A program made the position numbers and the translations under genes. 64,000 nt of DNA from Clostridiales bacterium (GTDB lineage Bacteria; Bacillota; Clostridia; Lachnospirales; Lachnospiraceae), in assembly GCA_021202925.1 (NCBI GenBank), contig JAJQCD010000019.1, positions 61,982 to 125,981 on the forward strand, in the 5' to 3' direction. This document shows, one piece after another, positions 34,445 through 43,092 of the stretch (positions within the stretch are counted from its first letter, which is position 1; the number at the start of each line of letters is the position of its first letter). The notes under the pieces were generated by a model that saw only the letters and a program-made list of their open reading frames with translations, was not told the DNA's origin and did no database searches.

Positions 34445-35668
34445 TTATTCTTTCGTTTCCGCAGCGCTCTTTTCATATTCATCAAACGCCGCAGCGATTC
34501 TGTCTACAGCGGTTTTAAGATTCGCTTTTGAGCATGTAACGCATAACCTCATAAAACCATCTCCCTGACCCGGATCATGTGAAGTTCCCTTCTGCAAAGC
34601 CACATTCGCTTTCTGGTAAATAAGTTCCTGCAAAGTGGCCATCGGATATCCGTAATCAGAAAAATCAAGCCACAGCACATAACTTCCCTGAGGCAGATAT
34701 GCCGTACATTTGGGAAGCTTTTCTTTGATGTAAGAGACGGTAAAGGACATAGCGTCGTCCAGATACTCATTCAGCTCATCAAGCCAGTCTTCGCTCTCAT
34801 TGTATGCTGCAATCGTTCCGGCGATCGCGAATGGCGTCGGCATGGCCGGATCATATCCTTCCTGGAATTTCTTCCTCAGATCTTCATCAGGAATCACGCT
34901 GTAAGCGCAGTGCAGACCCATAAGATTAAATGATTTATTTACGCCCGAAACCATGATAATATTGCTCAGATCATCGACCGCGTCAAGAATCGGAATATGC
35001 TTTACGCCTTTGCGGATGATATCTGAATGAATCTCATCAGAGACCACAATTACGTCATGATCGCGGCAAATCCGCGCTATCTTACACAGTTCGTCATTTG
35101 TCCAGACTCTTCCTACAGGATTCTGCGGAGAACAGAGAACAAACACTTTGTTTTCCGGTTTCGCGCATACTTTCTCCAGAGATTCCCAATCCATCTCATA
35201 ATTCCCGTCGCCGTGATTGATCATCTGGCAGTTATCCACATGACGCCCGGTTTTTTCTGTTACGCTGGTAAAATTACGATAAATCGGTCTGCAGAGAATC
35301 ACACCTTCTCCCGGCCTGGAAAAAGCCAGAATCGTCTGCTCCACACCATCCAGTGCTCCGTTGGAATGAATGATCCACTCCGGCTGAATGATCATGTCAT
35401 GGCGGCGTTTGTACCAGTTAATAATGGATTCTTTATACTCCGGCGCTGAATTGGGCGTAGTATAGCCATAGTTTTCAAAATCTGCCACTCTGTGCATCGC
35501 TTTGGCAATCGCCGGCGCGCACCGGAAATCCATATCCGCCAGATTAAGCCGGATGGTATCTTTATCCAGTCGTATATTCGGCGTAATGATCCTGAAAAAC
35601 GCGTCGTCGTTCCACTTCATGCTGTACGTACCGAAACGCGGAACCTCATGTTCAAAATCATATTTCAT
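34445..35668 (-). CDS. PatB/MalY-family PLP-dependent aminotransferase or C-S lyase
   Basis: 407 aa fold-type I PLP enzyme. It opens with W-N-D and NLADMDFRCAPAI, the PatB/MalY hallmark; SPQNPVGRVWT, SDEIHSDI and SGVNKSFN with Lys245 make the PLP site. Members are cystathionine beta-lyases or related C-S lyases, some with aminotransferase activity. It leads the operon and its promoter is covered by MarR-type palindromes. Confidence 0.92.
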   Translation of the reverse strand: MKYDFEHEVPRFGTYSMKWNDDAFFRIITPNIRLDKDTIRLNLADMDFRCAPAIAKAMHRVADFENYGYTTPNSAPEYKESIINWYKRRHDMIIQPEWIIHSNGALDGVEQTILAFSRPGEGVILCRPIYRNFTSVTEKTGRHVDNCQMINHGDGNYEMDWESLEKVCAKPENKVFVLCSPQNPVGRVWTNDELCKIARICRDHDVIVVSDEIHSDIIRKGVKHIPILDAVDDLSNIIMVSGVNKSFNLMGLHCAYSVIPDEDLRKKFQEGYDPAMPTPFAIAGTIAAYNESEDWLDELNEYLDDAMSFTVSYIKEKLPKCTAYLPQGSYVLWLDFSDYGYPMATLQELIYQKANVALQKGTSHDPGQGDGFMRLCVTCSKANLKTAVDRIAAAFDEYEKSAAETKE

Positions 35669-35699
35669 AGAAATAATCCCCCTTTCATGAACATGATTG

Positions 35700-35753
35700 T
35701 TTTAGTTACTAAAATATCTGGCCAAATAAAAACAACTGTTTTAGTTGCTAAAA
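35700..35753. promoter_or_regulatory. Twin MarR-type operators
   Basis: TTTTAGTTACTAAAA (35700-35714) and TTTTAGTTGCTAAAA (35739-35753) are near-identical palindromes 39 bases apart. The second overlaps the expected transcription start of the aminotransferase operon. The adjacent MarR protein is the likely ligand. Confidence 0.75.
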
Positions 35754-35755
35754 TA

Positions 35756-35783
35756 ATTATATCAAAAAATGCATTCCTGTCAA
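35756..35783 (-). promoter_or_regulatory. Promoter of the aminotransferase operon
   Basis: Minus-strand TTGACA (35778-35783), 16-base spacer, TATAAT (35756-35761). Both hexamers are perfect consensus. Confidence 0.8.
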
Positions 35784-35831
35784 TATAGAAAAGCATTTTT
35801 GAAAAATATTAAGCTGTTACTTAATAATTTA

Positions 35832-36287
35832 TCATTTACGGGCCGCAAATAAATGACCAATCATATTTTCATATTCAATAAATGAAGCTATCTCCTCGTC
35901 AGAGTATTTACTAAGATACTGACTGGCCCACGAATATTCTTTCAAATCATAGGCAATATGTCTTTCACAAAGATTTTTCCCTTTTTCGGTAAGTGAAACA
36001 GTCGTGACACGTTTATCATCGGATGCTTTGGTACGCGTCACATATCCCTTCTTTTCAAGTCGCGAAGCCATCTGTGTCACCGCGCCCTGAGTCACGTTTA
36101 ACTGCTGCGCTAATTCTCCCATGGTAGGCGTTCCATCCGTTCCAATTGCCAGCACAAAATGAACTTCCCGCATATACAGAGCGTTATCCACATCATATTT
36201 TCTTGGAGTCTCTAAAAAACTGACTGTTAAGGTGGTCGATCTTGTGTGTGCCTTCAAAAGTTTCTGTATCAGTTCAATTCGATCCAA
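35832..36287 (-). CDS. MarR-family transcriptional regulator
   Basis: 151 aa. The winged helix is clear (TMGELAQQLNVTQGAVTQMASRLEKKGYV, then the wing KASDDKRVTTVSLTEKG), flanked by helical dimer segments. The start is TTG at 36287 with GGAGGAAGG upstream. It lies directly upstream of the aminotransferase operon and between them are two TTTTAG-CTAAAA palindromes, so it is the likely repressor of that operon. Its effector is unknown. Confidence 0.94.
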   Translation of the reverse strand: MDRIELIQKLLKAHTRSTTLTVSFLETPRKYDVDNALYMREVHFVLAIGTDGTPTMGELAQQLNVTQGAVTQMASRLEKKGYVTRTKASDDKRVTTVSLTEKGKNLCERHIAYDLKEYSWASQYLSKYSDEEIASFIEYENMIGHLFAARK

Positions 36288-36320
36288 TTCTTCCTTCCTC
36301 CATCCCGCAATCAGACGGAA

Positions 36321-36344
36321 GGGGAATTTAATTATAAATTCCCC
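36321..36344. terminator. Hairpin after the M32 carboxypeptidase gene
   Basis: GGGGAATTTA (36321-36330) pairs perfectly with TAAATTCCCC (36335-36344) across ATTA, in the gap between the carboxypeptidase stop and the MarR start. The T tract on the minus strand is poor, so termination is only probable. Confidence 0.5.
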
Positions 36345-36359
36345 GACCTTCGCTTTTTC

Positions 36360-37844
36360 TCATTCCTCAATCTGATAGAGTTTCCCATATTTTTCTTTCA
36401 GATACCGCACATAATACGATGGGTTGAAGTCCTCGCCGGTCATATCCCGCAGAATCTCCCGGCTGGTTTTCACCTTGCCGAACCGATGCACATGAACACG
36501 CAAAAACTCGCGAATCTGGCCAATCTCCCCCTGTCTGAGCAGCGAATCGATATCCATCTGCCCTTTCATATACGCATACATCTGTGCGCCAAACGCGCTT
36601 CCCAGCGCATACGACGGGAAGTAGCCGAACGACCCCTGAGCCCAGTGAATATCCTGAAGCACTCCTTCGGCGTCTGTCGAGGGCCGCACGCCCAGATACT
36701 CTTCGTACTTATCCGCCCAGAGTCCCGGCAGTTCACGCACATCCAGATCCTCCTCGATCAGCAGCTTCTCCAGTTCATAGCGCACCAACACATGCAGGCT
36801 GTACGTCAGCTCATCCGCCTCCGTGCGGATCAGCCCCGGCGTCACCCTGTTGATCGCGCGCACGAACCCCTCTCGTCCGACACCCCGCAACGGTTCCGGG
36901 AAGAGTTCTTTCACCCGCGAGTAGAGCGGTACCCAGAACGCTTCGTCCCGCCCGAGAATATTTTCAAAGAAACGGGATTGCGACTCATGCATTCCCATCG
37001 AGGCTCCCTGCCCGACCAGTGTCTGCGTCAGCTCATCGTCGATTCCCATTTCATAGACTGCATGCCCGCACTCGTGGATAACCGAGAAAAGCGAACTGTC
37101 CACACGACTGGAATAATGGGTCGTAATCCGCACGTCACAATTGTGGAGATTGGTCGTAAACGGATGCGCACTGACTGCCAGTACGCCCTTTCCAAAATCA
37201 AAACCGACATACTTCGCCACATATTCCGCCAGTTCCCGCTGCTTCTCCTGCGGATAATCACCATCCAGAAACTCATCCGGAATCCAGACGCAGCTCTCCG
37301 TTACGCGATGCAGAAACGGAACCAGTTCCCGTTTCAGCTGATCGAAAAAGCCGTCCAGCCTCTCCATGTCAAAGCCCTTCTCATAGGTGTCGAGCATCAC
37401 ATCGTAGAGCTTCTGTCCTTTTTCAGCCCGATAGGAGGCAAATCGTTTCTGACAGGCGACGATCTTCTCCAGTGTCGGCGCAAACGCCTCAAAATCATTC
37501 GCTGCCCGGGCCTTCGCCCAGATCCGGGTCGACTCCGCCACCATCTCCTGAAACGCCCGGTATTCCTGCGGCGGGATGCAGGAAAGCTGTCGAATCTCCT
37601 CCTTTGCTTCCCGGATGATCGCCCGTTCGACTTCAGTCAATTCCTCCTGCTGCGCTGCCTGAATCCGTTCATACAGGTGCGGATCGGTCATCACCTCCTG
37701 ATAGGCCGCAGAAAGCGCGCCCTGCACCCGCGCCGTCCGCGCTCCGGCTTTCTCCGGCGCCAGAGTCTCATTATCCCACTCCAGCAAAACCAGCGCGGTC
37801 TGACAGGCCATCGCCCGTTCCAGATATTTTTCCAGTTCTTTCAT
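36360..37844 (-). CDS. M32-family metallocarboxypeptidase
   Basis: 494 aa, normal for the Taq carboxypeptidase family. HECGH at 257-261 supplies two zinc histidines and the catalytic glutamate; HESQSRFFEN downstream holds the third ligand and the family motif. A D-x-R-I-T-T segment (CDVRITTHY) precedes the site. It removes C-terminal residues from peptides in the cytoplasm. Fully intact. Confidence 0.95.
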   Translation of the reverse strand: MKELEKYLERAMACQTALVLLEWDNETLAPEKAGARTARVQGALSAAYQEVMTDPHLYERIQAAQQEELTEVERAIIREAKEEIRQLSCIPPQEYRAFQEMVAESTRIWAKARAANDFEAFAPTLEKIVACQKRFASYRAEKGQKLYDVMLDTYEKGFDMERLDGFFDQLKRELVPFLHRVTESCVWIPDEFLDGDYPQEKQRELAEYVAKYVGFDFGKGVLAVSAHPFTTNLHNCDVRITTHYSSRVDSSLFSVIHECGHAVYEMGIDDELTQTLVGQGASMGMHESQSRFFENILGRDEAFWVPLYSRVKELFPEPLRGVGREGFVRAINRVTPGLIRTEADELTYSLHVLVRYELEKLLIEEDLDVRELPGLWADKYEEYLGVRPSTDAEGVLQDIHWAQGSFGYFPSYALGSAFGAQMYAYMKGQMDIDSLLRQGEIGQIREFLRVHVHRFGKVKTSREILRDMTGEDFNPSYYVRYLKEKYGKLYQIEE

Positions 37845-37892
37845 GTCCCGATGATCTCCTCTCTGTAACCAGTATACGCATCCGACGCGAAT

Positions 37893-39662
37893 CTATCCGC
37901 GATATCGGTTCAGGCAGGCGAAAATTTCCTGTTCTCTCGGTTTCGCCAGCCCACACGGCACATAAGACTGACAGAACGGTTCCCATCCCTTCTGTCTCAG
38001 TGTATCAGAAAGCACCCGCACCACCTGACGCACCGTCCGCCGCCCATCGATGACATGCTCCAGCGCATAGCGAAGCAGATAGGCAAGCGCCTGGGTCTGC
38101 TCCGAATCGGCCAGCTGCTCCACATAGCGAAGCTCCACATTCTCCCGGTCAATGGAAAAGCTGTCCTGACCGAAGGTCTTCACCTTCGCGCCGCGGTCGT
38201 GGCCACCCCGGTGGTCTCCACGACCTCCATCCCGTGACTGGGCACGGCCGCCTTCGCCGTCCTGTCCGGCATCTGCCTGTTTCGCCGCAGCCGCCTTCTT
38301 TGCCGCATATCCCCACGCAAAATCAGGAACTGTGAAACCCGGTGCCTGTATGCGGGGCGCCCTGATTTTCTCACACATTGCCCGCACACGCCCGGTGATA
38401 TCGACCGGCCGGTAACAATCCATCTGAATCACCCGGTCGGCAATGTAGAAAAATGCGCCCGAACTGCCCGCCACAAGAATGGTGGAAACGCCCGCCTTCT
38501 CGTACAGATCCCTGGCACGCTCCAGAAACGGGGTGATCGGTTCCTTTTCCCGGCTGATGACCTGCTGCATCAGGTCGTCGCGTACCATAAAATTCGTCGC
38601 CGACGTATCCTCGTCAATCAGGAACAGGCGGGAATCCGCCTCCAGCCCTTCCATCACGCCCGCCGCCTGCGATGTACTGCCACTCGCGTCCAGCGTCGAA
38701 AAGCTTCTTGTATCCTTACGGTTCGGCAGGTCATTGATGAACATCGAAATATCCATCCGACGGATGAAACGTCCTTCCTCCGCGCGCAGCTTCACTGCCG
38801 TGTCATCCGTAATCACAAACTCACGCCCATCGCCGACAATATGATTGTACACGCCCATCTGCAGCGCCGAGAGCAGCGTCGACTTGCCATGGTAGCCGCC
38901 GCCGACAATCAGCGTGATCCCCTCCGGCACCGCCATGCCGGTGATTTCTCCCCGGTGCGGCAGTGAAAACGTCCGGCGCATGGAATCCGGCGAAGCGAAC
39001 GGTACGCTTTCCTTCATCGGCAGATCCGATACGCCGCTCTTCCTCGGCAGAATGGCGCCGTCCGCCACAAACGCGGTCAGATGTTCGCGCCGTAACAGCT
39101 CCCGCAGCGCCTGTTGGTCCTCTGCCAGCCACACGGCTTCTGTCGCCCGCTTCTGATTGATGTTGCGATAAAAAAAACTCGCATTCACACACTTTGGCAG
39201 AAAATCAAACAGGATCTTTTCCAGTCCGCCCGCGTCAATCGTGCGCCCGAATGCCGGAAAACCGACATGAAAACGCACCGTCAGACGGCCGCCCACGATC
39301 TGACAGGCGCTCCGCTCAAGCACCTCCTGGCCACACCGCGTAATCGAGATCAGGCCGCTCTTGCCGGATCCCCTGGCTTTAAAATTGTACGCTTCCACCT
39401 CTTTCGCAAACAGTCTTGTCAGGTGGTCCTGCAGTGCAATCCGTCCCGGATCGGACGCCGTCAGTGCCGGTGGAAAACCCGTATCCCGCATCGCCACCTC
39501 CACATGGACGCTCGACGGCGAAGCAAATGGATCTCCCTGCACATGGTCGATCACCAGCACATAGGTTCCGAACTGATATGCCCCTGCAAGTGACTTGTAA
39601 GCCGGATAACTCTTCCGGTCAATCGCACGCAGCATCGTGCGCAGTTCATTGTTTGATTTCAT
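37893..39662 (-). CDS. ABC-ATPase domain protein of unknown function (PF09818 type)
   Basis: 589 aa from the ATG at 39662, preceded by GAGGAGAAAG. The P-loop GGGYHGKST is at 254-262 and the Walker B reads RLFLIDEDTSATNFM. The N-terminal FGTYVLVIDHVQGDPFASPS and the RAIDRKSYPAY start are family hallmarks. A low-complexity stretch rich in Gly, Arg, Asp and His lies near the C-terminus (about 485-515). The family is widespread with no established role. A Nudix gene lies just upstream. Confidence 0.88.
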   Translation of the reverse strand: MKSNNELRTMLRAIDRKSYPAYKSLAGAYQFGTYVLVIDHVQGDPFASPSSVHVEVAMRDTGFPPALTASDPGRIALQDHLTRLFAKEVEAYNFKARGSGKSGLISITRCGQEVLERSACQIVGGRLTVRFHVGFPAFGRTIDAGGLEKILFDFLPKCVNASFFYRNINQKRATEAVWLAEDQQALRELLRREHLTAFVADGAILPRKSGVSDLPMKESVPFASPDSMRRTFSLPHRGEITGMAVPEGITLIVGGGYHGKSTLLSALQMGVYNHIVGDGREFVITDDTAVKLRAEEGRFIRRMDISMFINDLPNRKDTRSFSTLDASGSTSQAAGVMEGLEADSRLFLIDEDTSATNFMVRDDLMQQVISREKEPITPFLERARDLYEKAGVSTILVAGSSGAFFYIADRVIQMDCYRPVDITGRVRAMCEKIRAPRIQAPGFTVPDFAWGYAAKKAAAAKQADAGQDGEGGRAQSRDGGRGDHRGGHDRGAKVKTFGQDSFSIDRENVELRYVEQLADSEQTQALAYLLRYALEHVIDGRRTVRQVVRVLSDTLRQKGWEPFCQSYVPCGLAKPREQEIFACLNRYRG

Positions 39663-39687
39663 TTCTTTCTCCTCATATACAGAAACA

Positions 39688-39711
39688 GCACCCCGGTGCA
39701 TCCCGGAGTGC
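39688..39711 (-). terminator. Weak hairpin between the Nudix and ABC-ATPase genes
   Basis: On the minus strand GCACTCCGG pairs with CCGGGGTGC with one wobble, followed by TGTTTCTG. It may partly end the Nudix transcript. Confidence 0.45.
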
Positions 39712-39716
39712 CTTCT

Positions 39717-40169
39717 TTAAAAGTATTTCTTACTTCCCCAGAGGTTGGCCTTCTTTAAATCCAGATATTCACTGTATGCTTTCTCCAGTATCTGCTTCTC
39801 GTTCGAAAACTTCAGCAGATGATATGCCTCATAAAACTTGTAATATCCGGAATCGACAAAATGCTCTTCCCGTTGCGGCTTGCTGTAATAACTGTCCGCC
39901 ATCATCAGATACCAGTGCACATTCTTCTCCACCATGTCCTGCGGTGTGTTGAAGGAGTATGAACTCTTCCCTATGTACTTGATAATGGAGGCACTGACGC
40001 TCGTCTCTTCCTTCACCTCACGCAGCGCCGTCTCCTTGTACTCCTCTCCCGCTTCTACCGTTCCTTTGGGAAGAACCCAGCCCTCGTATTTGTTCTTGTA
40101 GTTCTTATACAGGACCAGAATCTTGCCGCGAAATATCACCACACCTCCACAGCTGGTTGCTTCTATCAT
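39717..40169 (-). CDS. Nudix hydrolase
   Basis: 150 aa from the ATG at 40169, with AGGAGG upstream. The Nudix box spans about residues 37-59: GTVEAGEEYKETALREVKEET, matching G-x5-E-x7-R-E-x2-E-E with Ser in place of the usual final Gly. It should hydrolyse a nucleoside diphosphate linked to another group; the substrate is not predictable. An N-terminal GVVIFRGKILVLYK strand precedes the box. Confidence 0.9.
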   Translation of the reverse strand: MIEATSCGGVVIFRGKILVLYKNYKNKYEGWVLPKGTVEAGEEYKETALREVKEETSVSASIIKYIGKSSYSFNTPQDMVEKNVHWYLMMADSYYSKPQREEHFVDSGYYKFYEAYHLLKFSNEKQILEKAYSEYLDLKKANLWGSKKYF

Positions 40170-40274
40170 TGCAATTCCTCCTGGCTGGCGATCGCCGGTG
40201 GCATCGCCCTGGTGTGTCATACGGACTGAAATAAGTATACATCCATTTCAGGCAAGTTGCAAGCGAAGTTTTTC

Positions 40275-41708
40275 TTAACGTTCCCGCGCGAACCAGGCGT
40301 CAAAAACCGCCCGCGCGACAGGAGCCGCCGTCTGGCCTCCGGAGCCGCCCTCCTCCACAATCACCGTCACGGCAATCTGCGGATCCTCCGCCGGTGCAAA
40401 ACCGGTAAACCAGGCATGCGTCTCCTTTCCTGTCTCAAATTCTGCGGAACCGGTCTTTCCCGCAACGGAATAGGCGTCCGTGCGCACGGCAGAACCGGTA
40501 CCCTCCGTGACGACGCCGCGCATCAGCCCGGAGAGTATCTCCGCCTCAAAAGAGGTCATCAGCGTCCCACCGGAAGACGGCAGGAACTTCTCCACTTCTT
40601 CCCCCGCCGCCGTCTCGACACGGTCCACCAGATACGGTTTCATCAGCACGCCTCCATTCGCAATCGCGGAGGTAATCATACAGTTGTGGATCGGCGTCAT
40701 CTGCGTGCTTCCCTGGCCGATTGCCGTCTGCAGACGTTCCCACTCCGTCGCGCCGTCCCCCATCGCAAAGGAGCTTTTGCTGTAAGCCAGCGCAAGGGGC
40801 AGATCCGCATTGAAAAGCAGACTCGACGTCAATTCCCGCATGCCTTCCAGGTCGAGTCCCAGTCCAATTTGCGCAAAGGCTCCATTGCAGGAATTGGCAA
40901 AGGCGGCCTTCAGTGTCTGGCGCCCATGAGCATTTCCATGATAACAGGAAATGGAGTACGCTTCATACTCAAAGCTTCCGTCGCACTCAAATACAAAATC
41001 CTGCCAGTCGTCCGCATGCTCCCTTATGTATTCCAGTGCAGTCACAATCTTGAACGTCGAACCGGGCGGATAGACGCCCTGCGTCGCCCGGTTTAAAAGC
41101 TGCGCCTCCGTATTGTCTCCGGAAATCAGGCTGTCCCAGTCCTCTCCGAGCGTATTGGGATCATACCCCGGCCTGGATACCATGGCGAGGATCTTGCCCG
41201 TATCCGGCTCCATCGCCACCACCGCACCTTTACGGTCTCCGAGACTGTCCGAGGCAATCTGCTGCAATTCCACATCCAGCGTCGTAACCACATTGTCTCC
41301 GATATTTTTCACATCAGCCAGCTCATTCAATGTCCTCTCCAGCAGATTTCCATTCGAACTGAGCAGATAGAAATTCGCCAGGGATTCCAGCCCGGTCTTG
41401 CCGTGATCCGAGTAACCAACCACATGCGCAAACAGGGAGCCATACGGATAAACCCGCGTCTCTGTCCCATCCTCAGCGATATCCGTCCTTGCCAGCACCG
41501 TACCATCGCTGCTGCGAATCTCTCCCCGCACAATCCGGTCGGAAAAGCTGTCCAGCCTGGCATTGTAAGAATTGTTGATCACGGTTTTGCTCTCTACCTG
41601 CAGAAAATACCCGAAGCCGGCCAGCATACAGACAAACAGTGCCGTCACGACATAGGCCATTCCCCGGATGTTACGATTCGAACCCGTACCCGGCGCGCGT
41701 TTCTTCAT
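40275..41708 (-). CDS. pbpA: penicillin-binding protein 2, monofunctional transpeptidase
   Basis: 477 aa with an N-terminal membrane anchor (residues 17-36) and no large dimerisation domain, as in PbpA-type class B PBPs. The active site is complete: Ser217-Thr-Phe-Lys220, Ser273-Cys-Asn275 and Lys418-Thr-Gly-Ser421. It cross-links peptidoglycan on the outer face. Its ATG overlaps the stop of the upstream RodA/FtsW gene by four bases, so the polymerase and transpeptidase are made as a pair. Confidence 0.94.
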   Translation of the reverse strand: MKKRAPGTGSNRNIRGMAYVVTALFVCMLAGFGYFLQVESKTVINNSYNARLDSFSDRIVRGEIRSSDGTVLARTDIAEDGTETRVYPYGSLFAHVVGYSDHGKTGLESLANFYLLSSNGNLLERTLNELADVKNIGDNVVTTLDVELQQIASDSLGDRKGAVVAMEPDTGKILAMVSRPGYDPNTLGEDWDSLISGDNTEAQLLNRATQGVYPPGSTFKIVTALEYIREHADDWQDFVFECDGSFEYEAYSISCYHGNAHGRQTLKAAFANSCNGAFAQIGLGLDLEGMRELTSSLLFNADLPLALAYSKSSFAMGDGATEWERLQTAIGQGSTQMTPIHNCMITSAIANGGVLMKPYLVDRVETAAGEEVEKFLPSSGGTLMTSFEAEILSGLMRGVVTEGTGSAVRTDAYSVAGKTGSAEFETGKETHAWFTGFAPAEDPQIAVTVIVEEGGSGGQTAAPVARAVFDAWFARER

Positions 41709-43018
41709 TCTTCTTCCTCATCCTCTTTCTTCAGGATACACAGGCCCTGAATCACTCCGAACAGAATAAAGCTGCCAAGGATCGAACTGCCGCCATAGCT
41801 GATAAAAGGCAGCGTGACGCCGGTCGAGGGAATGAAACGGGTCACCCCGCCCACGGTCAGGAACACCTGAACCGCGTATTCCATCCCCAGTCCGAAGGCA
41901 ATCAGCTTGTAAAACAGTGCCTGCATGTCGGACGCAATCAACATAAACTGCAGAAAACACCCCAGACAGATCAGCACCACACAGACGGCAAACAGCCCGC
42001 CCAGCTCCTCGGAAACCGCCGCGAAAATAAAATCCTTCTCCACAACGGGAATTTTATATGGCATTCCCTGATACAATCCCATGCCGAACCAGCCGCCCGT
42101 GCCGATTGCGAACAGGGACTGCGTAATCTGATACCCACGGTTGTCGATATCCGACCAGGGATCCAGCCAGGCTGCCACCCGTGTCTGCACATGGGTAAAC
42201 ATCCGGTACGCCAGACAGGACGCCGCGCACCCTGCTGCCGCTCCAAAAACCAGATAGAGCGGGTTTGAGGTCGCCACAAACAATACCGTCAGATAAGTCA
42301 GGAAAAAGATCAGCGCACTTCCCAGATCCTTCGAAAACACCAGCACCAGCACATGTGCGGCTGCCACAGCAGTCGTCACCGCCACGGTCTTAAAATTCGT
42401 CGACGAATAGAACATCGCCGCCAGGAAAAACACATAAGTAATCTTGACAAACTCGGATGGCTGGAACGATATGCCGCCGATGCTCAAGGAAAGCTGCGCC
42501 CCGTAACTGTTGTTGCCAATCAGCCACACGACAATCAGGATTGCAAGTCCCGCACCGCCGTATAACCAGGTAAAATCCGCAAGCTGCCAGAACCTCTTCA
42601 CGACAAACGGAAGAACCCAGGTCACGAGAGCCGAAATCACAATGATAACAAACTGCCGCACCGCCTTGTCAAAGGACAGACGCGGCAGGATGATGAAGCC
42701 CACGGTAAGGAGCATGCACACATGATTGACCAGAATGCGTGAAACATACGGGTAAAAGAGACGATAAAGCCCGATATACACCAGAAAGAACACCACCTGG
42801 GCGATGTAAAACAATACCATCCGCTCGTCTTCGGATTTCAGATACAAGATGACATACGCCAGGAAGTGAAGAATCAGCATCGCGGCATTCTGCCGCAGAC
42901 AAGTCCGGTTCTGCTGCCATTCCTCCTGACAGCGAAACCAGCGAAAACCGAGCCAGGTGTACACCGCAATCAGAAGGATCATCAGGTACCTGGAAATCTC
43001 AATGATCACATTAACCAT
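41705..43018 (-). CDS. FtsW/RodA/SpoVE-family peptidoglycan polymerase
   Basis: 437 aa with about ten to twelve hydrophobic helices. The SEDS signatures are present: QPSEFVKITYVFFLA, FSKDLGSALIFFLTYL (Asp of the catalytic region), and the C-terminal GVTLPFISYGGSS. It polymerises lipid II and works with the PBP translated next. Whether it is the elongation, division or sporulation type cannot be settled from sequence alone. Confidence 0.94.
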   Translation of the reverse strand: MVNVIIEISRYLMILLIAVYTWLGFRWFRCQEEWQQNRTCLRQNAAMLILHFLAYVILYLKSEDERMVLFYIAQVVFFLVYIGLYRLFYPYVSRILVNHVCMLLTVGFIILPRLSFDKAVRQFVIIVISALVTWVLPFVVKRFWQLADFTWLYGGAGLAILIVVWLIGNNSYGAQLSLSIGGISFQPSEFVKITYVFFLAAMFYSSTNFKTVAVTTAVAAAHVLVLVFSKDLGSALIFFLTYLTVLFVATSNPLYLVFGAAAGCAASCLAYRMFTHVQTRVAAWLDPWSDIDNRGYQITQSLFAIGTGGWFGMGLYQGMPYKIPVVEKDFIFAAVSEELGGLFAVCVVLICLGCFLQFMLIASDMQALFYKLIAFGLGMEYAVQVFLTVGGVTRFIPSTGVTLPFISYGGSSILGSFILFGVIQGLCILKKEDEEEE

Positions 43019-43092
43019 ACTTCACTCCACTCTGCGTCCCGGCACATCAGAAGAATCGCACCCGTCCGCCTGTCCGGATTGCACGGATCTCT

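Noticed and set aside
36246..37868. 540-codon open frame on the plus strand opposite the M32 carboxypeptidase
   Set aside because: Antisense shadow of a protein with an intact HECGH site; no recognisable domain.
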